A stretch of 6,897 nucleotides of DNA, taken from positions 1 through 6,897 of the forward strand of contig JAWOCQ010000103.1 in assembly GCA_046483725.1 (NCBI GenBank). Direction: 5' to 3'. The stretch's first letter is position 1. Each line of letters opens with the position of its first letter. Shown piece after piece: positions 1 to 5,671 of the stretch. The notes under the pieces were generated by a model. That model was given only the letters and a program-made list of their open reading frames with translations, had not been told where the DNA came from and did no database searches. The translations under genes and the position numbers were made by a program. This stretch comes from T3SED10-47 sp046483725 (GTDB lineage Bacteria; Bipolaricaulota; Bipolaricaulia; Bipolaricaulales; Bipolaricaulaceae).

Positions 1-128
1 CAGTGCCCGATGCTGTAAGGTACAAGAGGGGACAGTCCCCTGAAGTTGCCCCGCCTATGCTGAGCTCAGCATAGGCGGGGCAACTTCAGGGGACTGTCCC
101 CTCTTGTACCTTACAGCATCGGGCACTG
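1..128. repeat. 128-bp perfect palindrome at the window edge
   Basis: The first 64 bases are the exact reverse complement of bases 65-128, with no spacer and the centre in TGAG|CTCA (61-68). Symmetry cannot be followed past base 1. Each arm carries one copy of the near-palindromic 13-mer GGGGACAGTCCCC (28-40 on +, 89-101 as its complement). The same core occurs twice near 5650. Recalled knowledge: this core is common in REP-like elements linked to REP-associated (Y1 family) transposases in several phyla. No transposase gene is present here. The whole could be a genuine long cruciform-forming repeat, or a fold-back created at an assembly or library end. The palindrome itself is certain; its biological reality is not. 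Confidence 0.9.
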
Positions 129-212
129 CATCACGGGCACCTCGGCTCCAACCAGCTCATTCGCTCGGCTTAAACGTACCACGTCGATGTCGCACAAAGC
201 CCCTATGCGGTG
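111..212 (-). pseudogene. 3' remnant of an unidentified gene
   Basis: Read on the minus strand from 212, an open stretch of 33 codons ends at a TAA (113-111) and includes DIDVVRLSRANELVGAEV followed by PVMQCPML. Its amino-acid balance looks like real protein. It is closed upstream by an in-frame TGA (215-213). A single-base shift near 205 would join it to an ATG reading MGTLTPHR, so it may be a frameshifted small gene or the tail of a decayed one. The last five codons and the stop lie inside the palindrome. The family is not recognised. It could also be chance. Confidence 0.3.
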
Positions 213-431
213 TCAGCGTGCCCATAGGACATTTCTAGGACAAAGCCATTGTATAATAAGGTGGGTTCGCTGTGGAAAGCACGGGGAGGTGGTAGACCAA
301 GCAGCTGTCTAAGAGTTCGTTCCGCAAGCTCAGAACACTACCACTATAGTGTCCACATCGAATACATTAGTTAGCCTAACCTAGGGGTTCGTACAAGTAT
401 AGCCGCAACTAAGCGTCAAGGGAGGTAGAGT
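129..431. other. Non-coding stretch and long leader of the first secreted-protein gene
   Basis: Apart from the minus-strand remnant at its left edge, this stretch holds no gene. It contains a consensus TATAAT (252-257), a possible outer stem GTGGTAG/CTACCAC (289-295 with 338-344, loop about 42 nt), the 10-bp palindrome CACTATAGTG (342-351) and the small inverted repeat GTTAG-C-CTAAC (370-380). If transcription starts just after the TATAAT, the leader would be roughly 165 nt. No known riboswitch or tRNA fold was recognised. Confidence 0.5.
252..257 (+). promoter_or_regulatory. Candidate -10 box (TATAAT)
   Basis: A perfect TATAAT sits about 175 bases upstream of the start codon at 432. It is preceded directly by TG, though without the one-base spacing of a true extended -10. 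No good -35 is seen at 16-18 bp spacing; the best alignment is ACATTT at 229-234. A minus-strand TATTAT overlaps it, so the AT-rich island could serve either strand. Confidence 0.35.
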
Positions 432-1823
432 ATGTTGCGCAGGAGTGGTGTACTCAAGTTGCTGTTGGGATTAGCCCTTGGATTGACGGTGGTGTTGCCC
501 GCGATGGGGGGAGAACTCGAGGGGATAGAGATCGTAGCGTGGACGGGCTATGTGGGCGAAGTGGAGTGGGAGAACCTACGGCACACCCTGGAGGGCGCCG
601 GGGGAACCATCGTCGAGACCGACACGCGTGACCATACTGAACTCTCAGTATCGCTGGAGGGAGCCGACGTGCTCCTTCTGCCCGAACAAGCTCAAGGTTT
701 CCTTGTGGAGTTGGAGGAGGTAGGAAGCGATCTCGCCCCGGCCTTGCATTCGTTTCTGCGTGATGGCAAACGCATCGTGGCGCTCACCTGGGCCTCGGGA
801 GGAGAAGACATCCTGCGCGGGGCCGGTCTCACCACCGCTGACGACGGGCGGGATGTGTCCGAGAAACCGCTGTTAGTGCTGGATTCGGATGATCGCCTGG
901 CCACGGGAATACCGGGGGAATTCATCGCCCCAGAGTCCACCACAGACTTCTCGATGGTGGACGCTGACGCCACGGACGTCATCACAACAGAAGACCGCGC
1001 TTCTGTGGTATTCCGCCTACACCGGGATGGTGGAGAGGTCGTGCTCCTGGGCTTCGACCTTCTGGATCCGGTTGAGGCCAGCGAGCAGCTGGTCATCAAC
1101 GCGTGCTGGCCCGGGATCCCCATAATCTGCGAACAGCTGCTCCGATCAGGGATAGCGATCGAAGGTACACTGGAGCCAGCTGCTCGGTGGGAGACTGCCC
1201 AGGAGCAATATGGACTGGAAGTCCATCCTGACAGCCACTATATGCTCGTCGAGCTTGAAGGGGACCTTGACCTACACCTCCGGCGGGACAACCCAGTAGA
1301 GTTCGACCATGGCCAAGCGGTGGCGGACCTGTCCCTACTGGGCCCCGGCGGACACCTGATGCTCCTCTCTGCAGATAAGCTCGGCTCCGGCAGGGTCTGT
1401 TTCGCCATCGAGAACCCAACGGATGCCGCGCAGACCTATCGGTTGGTCGCCTGGTCCGTCCCTGACCTCGAGGAGATGGAGGATTTCCCTTTCGAGACAA
1501 CTGGTAAGCTCGGACCATTACCGTTAAGGGAGCTCAACCGGTTCGTAGAGACCGCAGATGGTTACCTTGCCCTCGCTCAGTACAGGGTGGCTGTTGCTGA
1601 CGGAAACGAGAGTCTGTCCCTGATTGTGCGCGGTGAGGACATCCGCGCGTACATCCGTCATGGAGAGCCGGTGACCAACTCCGACGGCGTCGTAGAGGCA
1701 GACCTCATGTTCACCGAGAGCATAACACTCTCTGGTCCGTTCCTCGTGCCAGGCGTCTACTACATCGCCATCGAAGGGCTGACCCCGCCGCAGACATACG
1801 AGATAGAGGGCGAGATGGAATAG
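432..1823 (+). CDS. Secreted protein: amidotransferase-like domain plus two PPC-like domains
   Basis: This 463-residue protein probably acts outside the cytoplasmic membrane; its function is unknown. The start is set by GGAGGT (421-426) five bases before the ATG. Residues 1-27 form a Sec signal peptide: LRRSG, a hydrophobic core LKLLLGLALGLTVVL, then PAMG. Residues ~31-240 have the alternating beta/alpha pattern of class I glutamine amidotransferase-like or DUF4350-like folds: ADVLLLPEQ, a helix ending FLRDGKRIVALTW, and GGEVVLLGFDLLD near 200-212. The usual nucleophile-elbow cysteine appears to be replaced (TW, 119-120), so catalysis is unlikely. Residues ~262-343 and ~372-459 are two beta-rich segments resembling bacterial pre-peptidase C-terminal (PPC) domains, sharing D-[LI]-x-[LA]-x-[RI]-R-x-x-x-PV and a late VCFAIEN / VYYIAIEG strand. 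No anchor is seen. The domain calls are by eye. The CDS itself is secure. Confidence 0.85.
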   Translation: MLRRSGVLKLLLGLALGLTVVLPAMGGELEGIEIVAWTGYVGEVEWENLRHTLEGAGGTIVETDTRDHTELSVSLEGADVLLLPEQAQGFLVELEEVGSDLAPALHSFLRDGKRIVALTWASGGEDILRGAGLTTADDGRDVSEKPLLVLDSDDRLATGIPGEFIAPESTTDFSMVDADATDVITTEDRASVVFRLHRDGGEVVLLGFDLLDPVEASEQLVINACWPGIPIICEQLLRSGIAIEGTLEPAARWETAQEQYGLEVHPDSHYMLVELEGDLDLHLRRDNPVEFDHGQAVADLSLLGPGGHLMLLSADKLGSGRVCFAIENPTDAAQTYRLVAWSVPDLEEMEDFPFETTGKLGPLPLRELNRFVETADGYLALAQYRVAVADGNESLSLIVRGEDIRAYIRHGEPVTNSDGVVEADLMFTESITLSGPFLVPGVYYIAIEGLTPPQTYEIEGEME

Positions 1824-2219
1824 GACAGTGCTGCGCTCGCCTCTGCAGCTAAGGCCCTCCCACATGAGGTCCTCCAGGCAGCAGAAACAATTGTATACAT
1901 GCAGGTCTCGGGGGGTCGGTATCTAGTCGGGCGAGGCTGAACGCTCCTCAGGGACAGGGATGCTCATCCACAAGGGGCGCGCGGTGCTCACCTGCGGGCA
2001 CCTGTTCTGGGTGAAAGACAATCTCGCACCCCAACGCTGACAACCCTGGCACACAAACGCTCGAGGGTTTGATCGACTGCACTCCCAAGCCGCTCGTAGA
2101 CGCGGAACTCGACATCGCCCGCTTTCTCCCTCCCTGGTTCTGGGCCCCGTTCCAGCTCGTCGGCAGGTGGCCGATGAAGCCTCACAGCGGGAGGGGCGCA
2201 ATGCGGGGATCAGTATCGT
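1824..2219. other. Gap between convergent genes
   Basis: This is about 400 bases between the first secreted-protein gene and the CAP-domain gene, whose stop codons face each other. I see no convincing intrinsic terminator (no strong GC stem followed by a T run). The right-hand two thirds carry a possible decayed gene on the minus strand, listed separately. An AT-rich patch CAATTGTATACATG lies at about 1889-1902. Confidence 0.5.
1948..2185 (-). pseudogene. Possible frameshifted small cysteine-containing protein gene
   Basis: From a GTG at 2185 the minus strand reads GDVEFRVYERLGSAVDQTLERLC, which looks like a genuine amphipathic helix ending in a cysteine near 2054. Coding character then moves between frames: one offers CQGCQRWG (about 2055-2032), and the third offers CEIVFHPEQVPAGEHRAPLV and then DEHPCP before a TGA (1950-1948). 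A protein with one or two frame errors restored would have four to five cysteines spaced like a metal-binding cluster, faintly recalling YkgJ-type CxxCxxCC proteins. That family link is a guess. The stretch follows the CAP gene stop by 34 bases on the same strand. No Shine-Dalgarno site is visible before the GTG. Confidence 0.3.
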
Positions 2220-3146
2220 TCAACGCTCGCTGCCGAACTTCTGCGTCCAGTAGTGGCCGTAGCGGCTGTCGGGAACCTCCACGTATCCTACGCCGATGTC
2301 GTACAGGTCAATGCCGTCAGTTCCGTCCACCCCACACAGGATGCTCAAGCGGTGGCTCGTGCTGTTCATCCACGCCTCCACGACCTGCACGGGGGTTTCC
2401 TGGCCGGCCGCGATGTTCTCGCTCCAGTCACTCCACTCGTACCCCGCTTTCCGCATCCGGTCACCTGCGTCTAGCCCGTCGGGGTTGACGTGATTGAAGA
2501 AATCCCTGCGGCCCATGTCGCGGGAATGCTCTCGGGCCGCCTCGGCGAGTGCGTCGTTCCATTCGTACAAGTGCAATCCGCGCATCCGCCGCTCGTGGTT
2601 CACCAGGCGGAAGACCTTCATCTCGGGGGACGGGTTCCCGCCGGAGGCGGAGATCAGGGGGGAGAGCTCGGCGCTTTCGGCGGGGGAGAGCTCGCGGATC
2701 GCGTGTACCGGGTCCCCATCGTTGCGGATCTGGTACACCACTCCCCCCACGGTCACGGTTCCCGAGAGGGTGTCCTCGCTGAACGCGAGGATCACCTTGC
2801 CTACAGCCGGCTCCACCAGCCGCCCCACCCAATGCTGATCTGTGGAGCCGCTTACCCCGGCGCGCTCCAGCTCGGCCCGCACAGTGACATCGGGAAACAG
2901 GTTGAGAGTCAGCCGGGTTTCCGGCTTGAAGTAGCCTTGTCCAAATCCGGATCCAACCTGTGCCAGATCCACGGTGACAAAGCGGAAGCGCTCCACTCCC
3001 TGCACGCCAGCCAGCTCCCGATCTCCGCGCTCATCAGGGACAGCCCGGAACAGCTCGTCTCCCAGCGCGACATTCTGTCCAGCGAGGACCAGCCCCAGGC
3101 ACACCAGCGCCCCGAGCAGCCGCCGACGAAGCTGCACGCTCCTCAT
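2220..3146 (-). CDS. Secreted CAP-domain (SCP/PR-1) protein with prodomain-like N-terminus
   Basis: This 308-residue exported protein begins at the ATG at 3146, which opens directly into a signal peptide (MRSVQLRRRL, then LGALVCLGLVLAG, cleavage near 29). A GTG at 3230 in the same frame would bury that signal behind 28 polar residues. The Shine-Dalgarno is weak (AAGTGAG), but the start overlaps the stop of an upstream ORF as ATGA. Residues ~50-155 (RLTLNLFPDVTV, a strand ending HWVGRL, LSGTVTVGGVVYQIR, VHAIREL) resemble the propeptide-like module that precedes reprolysin-type metallopeptidases. Residues ~177-305 form a full bacterial CAP domain: VFRLVNHERRMRGL, LAEAAREHSRDM, FFNHVNPDG (H219), SENIAAGQ (E243), VVEAWMNSTSHR (E257, H265), and the ending IGVGYVEV...YWTQKFG. 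CAP proteins in bacteria are secreted, with mostly unknown ligands or activities. The CAP assignment is strong; the prodomain link is inferred from pattern. Confidence 0.92.
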   Translation of the reverse strand: MRSVQLRRRLLGALVCLGLVLAGQNVALGDELFRAVPDERGDRELAGVQGVERFRFVTVDLAQVGSGFGQGYFKPETRLTLNLFPDVTVRAELERAGVSGSTDQHWVGRLVEPAVGKVILAFSEDTLSGTVTVGGVVYQIRNDGDPVHAIRELSPAESAELSPLISASGGNPSPEMKVFRLVNHERRMRGLHLYEWNDALAEAAREHSRDMGRRDFFNHVNPDGLDAGDRMRKAGYEWSDWSENIAAGQETPVQVVEAWMNSTSHRLSILCGVDGTDGIDLYDIGVGYVEVPDSRYGHYWTQKFGSER

Positions 3147-3352
3147 AATCTCACTTCGCAACCCCACATGAAAGTATACGGCAACAGTCCTTCTGCTGGG
3201 ACCCTTGCGACTGTTTTCACCTTCAGCCACGCCCCAATGCAGGTCATGAACTCCTCGAAGTCCTGTAGCTCCTGAACCTCGCGATTGGCCTCGTCCTCAT
3301 CGGCTCCGATTTGCCCTTGTGTAAGGCGGATTACAGACCTGCGGCCGTCCAT
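3143..3352 (-). CDS. Small ORF overlapping the CAP gene start (ATGA)
   Basis: This is a 69-codon frame from an ATG at 3352. The first 45 residues look protein-like: VIRLTQGQIGADEDEANRE, then VQELQDFEEF and CIGAWLKVK, an acidic helix-prone stretch. Its TGA (3145-3143) overlaps the CAP ATG (3146-3144) by four bases, the arrangement typical of translational coupling. Against it: no Shine-Dalgarno before 3352, a less protein-like tail over the putative CAP promoter, and no recognised family. An internal ATG preceded by GAGGAG would give a shorter product. It may be a real small gene, a decayed gene 3' end, or chance. Confidence 0.35.
   Translation of the reverse strand: MDGRRSVIRLTQGQIGADEDEANREVQELQDFEEFMTCIGAWLKVKTVARVPAEGLLPYTFMWGCEVRL
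3173..3178 (-). promoter_or_regulatory. Candidate -10 box (TATACT) for the CAP gene
   Basis: Read on the minus strand, TATACT matches the -10 consensus at five of six positions and lies 26 bases before the CAP start at 3146, leaving a leader of about 20 nt. No convincing -35 is found 16-18 bp upstream. It lies inside the small overlapping ORF, so it competes with the idea that the two are one transcript. Confidence 0.3.
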
Positions 3353-3354
3353 GA

Positions 3355-3363
3355 TGGTACACT
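3355..3363 (+). promoter_or_regulatory. Candidate extended -10 (TGGTACACT) for the PKD-protein gene
   Basis: TG-G-TACACT has the extended -10 layout and four of six matches in the hexamer. It would start transcription about 36 nt before the ATG at 3406. The nearest TTACAG (3331-3336) is 21 bp away, too far for a standard -35. The element overlaps the first codon of the divergent small ORF. Confidence 0.25.
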
Positions 3364-3405
3364 GGTCGCGGAGTCGCTAAGGAAACGCTGGAAAAGGAGG
3401 TCAGC

Positions 3406-5622
3406 ATGACGAGGACATTTTGTTTGTGGGCCCTGCTTGTCCTGGCGCTCTCCTTGCCGCTTGAGGCGGAGGAGGGGCAGTACACAGTGGTCCAAGCTGA
3501 CCTGGAGGAGACGATTCGTCCTCTTGAGGGCGATGTATCTGCCGAGGAGTTCTATGACTACGACGAGGACGCGCGTCGGAGTCAGAATCCGCTGGTAGAA
3601 AACCTCAACAGTTTCCTGTTCCTCTATGAGGACCCGGACGGACAGGTGTACCTGTTCATCATCCATGGTCCCAACGAGCAGGAAGTGTTTGAAATCGAGG
3701 CCGAATTCCGAATCGCCGATGTGCCTCTGGGTGCGGAATGGATCGTGCAGGACAACCCTCCAGACGTACGCCCATTCGATGAGTACGATTTGGAGGGGGA
3801 GCGTGCTCACTGGACATGGGGTGGCTGGTTCAGGCATTACGACACCACGGCAGGAGGGGTGCTTGGACCGTTGGGTGAGGAGTTTGAGATTGAAGTTACC
3901 CCCGAGATCTTTCCCGGTGTGCAGAACCTGTACCTTTTGACGGGGGATGTAGATGCTCCGGAGCGGTATGAGCTCAACCGCCAAGACACAATCACCATCG
4001 TGGGACCAGAGATCGTGCCGGTGGTTGACCCCGAGGCCCCCGAGGCGCGGTTTGCCCTGGAGCCGGTAACCCCTCGCCCGCGCGAGGAAGTGGTGTTCGA
4101 TGCTGCGGAAAGCGAACCCGCTCCGGACTTGCACATCGAGGAATACCACTGGGTCTTTGGTGATGGTGCGGAGGCGACCACAACTGAGCCGCAGGTACGT
4201 CACACATACATGGAAGCAGGCGCCTACGAAGTCAGTTTGACCGTAGTGGACAGCGAAGGCAGGGCAAGTGCGGAACTCACGCAATTGATAGACGTCACAG
4301 AGGTAGTCATAAGCGCAGAACGCTCCATCTCCACCGAAGAGGCCACCCCCGGTTCGATCTTCCGCGTCAGCGTCCGCATACGGGGCGAGCAGGAGCTGAG
4401 CGGTGCCGGCCTCCAGGAGTCGTTGCCTACAGGCTGGGAGATTGTGCCAATAGAGTCGGCAGGGGCGGAATACAATGAGCGCAACACACAGTGGGTATTT
4501 ACGGACCCAATCCGGGACGGAGTCGAGCCGGTTATCACCTATGATGTCATTGTGCCCGAGGCAGAGGATCTGACGGCTCTCAGACTGCCCCACACCGTCC
4601 ACATCGAGGGGATCTTCCAGGCAAAGACGCCCGACTTTGAGATAGAGGTAGAAGGCGAATCGCGCGTAATCATAACGGACTGCCTGCCCGTCAAGACCGC
4701 GATCGCGCACCTGTTACGCGGTTCGCAGCAAGGGAAAAACGATCGGGTGGATCTCCGGCTATCGGAGGTCATCACCGCAAGGCAGCTCGAGCGGGCCGGG
4801 GAGCTGTGGCGCAAGGACGAGCCTGTGGTGGGTACATGCGGAGAGCGCATAAGCCTATCCACGCTGAAGGAGCTCACCGCTCACGCCAAAGAGTGCGTAC
4901 CGGTGGACCGGCCGCTTTCCGACATGCCCGCGCCTGATCTCCAGGCTGTGCGGACGATCGTGACCCCGGTCCCCTGCGAGGGAGTCGTACTTGGCTTCCA
5001 TGACACCAACGGAGACCCCATAGGCAACGTGTTCACCGTCGAGGTGGAGATCACAACCGACGTGGACGTGCTAGGCGTTGGCCTGGACGAGCATCTGCCC
5101 AACGGGTGGCGAGTCACCCCCGTGCAGGACGATGGCTTCTTGTACAATCCGGCGCGGAATCAATGGGCGCTGATGGACGCTCTGAAGGGCGGTGGCAGCA
5201 GGACGATCATCTACACGGTCGAGGTACCCCCCTCCGCCGCAATCGAGGCACCTCCAGCAGGGGATTGCGTTGCGCGTGCCGCCGAGTCCGTGGTCGGGTG
5301 GGCGGACACGGGCTGGCCGTGCGTGGAGGTCGCCGTACGGGGCGACTCACGAGTTGAACTCACCGACTGCTTGGATGTCATCGTGGCCATATCCCGCTGG
5401 GATGTGGAGGAGGACAGGATCGACCTTATGCGGTCGGACAGGATCACCTTCGACCAGGTCCAGCGCGCGGTAGCCTTCTGGCTGGAGGGCGAGGAAGTAC
5501 CCCGCACCTGCCCGCCGAGCACTGTGGACTACGAGACGTTGAAGCTGATCATCTCCATGTGGCAAACGGGGACACCCCTGTGCAAGGATCTCCCCGAAAC
5601 CACACCCGGAGTCTGCGACTGA
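3406..5622 (+). CDS. Secreted PKD-domain protein with a duplicated beta/helical module
   Basis: This is a 738-residue exported, probably surface or extracellular protein of unknown role. The start is fixed by a strong AAGGAGGT (3394-3401) four bases before the ATG. Residues 1-22 are a signal peptide (MTRTFCLWALLVLALSLPLE). Residues ~25-200 are an unrecognised acidic beta-rich domain (LNSFLFLYEDPDGQVYLFII, HWTWGGWFRHYD). Residues ~213-297 are a PKD domain with the signature WVFGDG (249-254), HTYMEAGAYEVSLTVVDSEG and a closing strand. Residues ~301-499 and ~527-728 are two copies of one unit, each a beta-sandwich (GAGLQESLPTGW / GVGLDEHLPNGW) followed by a helical tail with LW or FW repeats (ARQLERAGELW; FDQVQRAVAFW). 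The tails recall dockerin-like helices without calcium loops. Three cysteines match between copies (426/655, 478/702, 497/726). No anchor is seen. PKD domains usually support protein or glycan contacts. Confidence 0.9.
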   Translation: MTRTFCLWALLVLALSLPLEAEEGQYTVVQADLEETIRPLEGDVSAEEFYDYDEDARRSQNPLVENLNSFLFLYEDPDGQVYLFIIHGPNEQEVFEIEAEFRIADVPLGAEWIVQDNPPDVRPFDEYDLEGERAHWTWGGWFRHYDTTAGGVLGPLGEEFEIEVTPEIFPGVQNLYLLTGDVDAPERYELNRQDTITIVGPEIVPVVDPEAPEARFALEPVTPRPREEVVFDAAESEPAPDLHIEEYHWVFGDGAEATTTEPQVRHTYMEAGAYEVSLTVVDSEGRASAELTQLIDVTEVVISAERSISTEEATPGSIFRVSVRIRGEQELSGAGLQESLPTGWEIVPIESAGAEYNERNTQWVFTDPIRDGVEPVITYDVIVPEAEDLTALRLPHTVHIEGIFQAKTPDFEIEVEGESRVIITDCLPVKTAIAHLLRGSQQGKNDRVDLRLSEVITARQLERAGELWRKDEPVVGTCGERISLSTLKELTAHAKECVPVDRPLSDMPAPDLQAVRTIVTPVPCEGVVLGFHDTNGDPIGNVFTVEVEITTDVDVLGVGLDEHLPNGWRVTPVQDDGFLYNPARNQWALMDALKGGGSRTIIYTVEVPPSAAIEAPPAGDCVARAAESVVGWADTGWPCVEVAVRGDSRVELTDCLDVIVAISRWDVEEDRIDLMRSDRITFDQVQRAVAFWLEGEEVPRTCPPSTVDYETLKLIISMWQTGTPLCKDLPETTPGVCD
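4306..4902 (+). repeat. Internal duplication, unit 1 (residues ~301-499 of the PKD protein)
   Basis: This is the first copy of a ~200-residue unit. Landmarks are GAGLQESLPTGWEIVP (333-348), a YN-x-x-x-N-x-QW motif (356-363), VITYDVIVP, SRVIITDCL (419-427), VDLRLSEVITARQLERAGELW (448-468), GTCGE (476-480) and KECVP (495-499). The same landmarks recur in the same order about 224 residues later. The duplication is visible at protein level; the DNA copies have diverged. Confidence 0.75.
4984..5589 (+). repeat. Internal duplication, unit 2 (residues ~527-728 of the PKD protein)
   Basis: This is the second copy: GVGLDEHLPNGWRVTP (557-572), YN-x-x-x-N-QW (580-587), IIYTVEVP, SRVELTDCL (648-656), IDLMRSDRITFDQVQRAVAFW (672-692), RTCPP (700-704) and PLCKD (724-728). 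It differs from unit 1 by extra cysteines (524, 621, 639) and an inserted stretch at about 610-640, so disulfide pairing may be richer in this copy. Confidence 0.75.
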
Positions 5623-5627
5623 GCATG

Positions 5628-5671
5628 AAGGGGACAGTCCCCGTCCGCGCGCGGACGGGGACTGTCCCCTT
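5628..5671. repeat. 44-bp perfect palindrome between convergent genes (REP-like)
   Basis: Bases 5628-5649 are the exact reverse complement of 5650-5671, with centre GTCCGCG|CGCGGAC. It contains two inverted copies of GGGGACAGTCCCC (5630-5642 and 5657-5669); 14 bases (AGGGGACAGTCCCC) are shared with the palindrome at 1-128. It begins five bases after the PKD-protein stop and supplies two bases of the sigma-factor TAA (5672-5670). As RNA it would form a very stable 22-bp hairpin from either side, so it may end both transcripts or protect their 3' ends, but neither side has a U tract. I read it as a REP-like element that also serves as the shared 3' boundary. Confidence 0.85.

Noticed and set aside
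1..128. CRISPR repeat, attachment site or phage telomere
   Set aside because: There are no spaced direct repeats and no integrase, phage or Cas gene; a hairpin telomere would need a protelomerase context that is absent.
264..345. tRNA-like or riboswitch-like fold in the leader
   Set aside because: GGTTCG-type strings and a 7-bp stem are present, but no cloverleaf, acceptor pairing or known aptamer core could be assembled.
3147..3230. GTG start at 3230 extending the CAP protein by 28 residues
   Set aside because: It would place a polar stretch ahead of an intact signal peptide and has no Shine-Dalgarno; the ATG at 3146 is better.
2490..3275. 261-codon open frame on the plus strand
   Set aside because: It is antisense to the CAP-domain gene, whose domain signature and signal peptide are clear; the plus-strand product is His/Gln/Gly-rich without recognisable features.
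3331..4710. 459-codon open frame on the minus strand
   Set aside because: It lies antisense inside the well-supported PKD-protein gene, has no ribosome site and reads as scrambled Cys/His/Tyr/Leu-rich text with no domain pattern; it is a by-product of the codon bias of the true gene.
432..5622. Defence island or multi-gene effector system
   Set aside because: The three secreted proteins lie on different strands, share no operon and have no nuclease, ATPase, toxin or sensor domains.
5628..5671. Standard bidirectional rho-independent terminator
   Set aside because: The stem is very strong, but neither side is followed by a T run, and its core recurs in another palindrome; it is recorded as a REP-like repeat with possible terminator activity instead.
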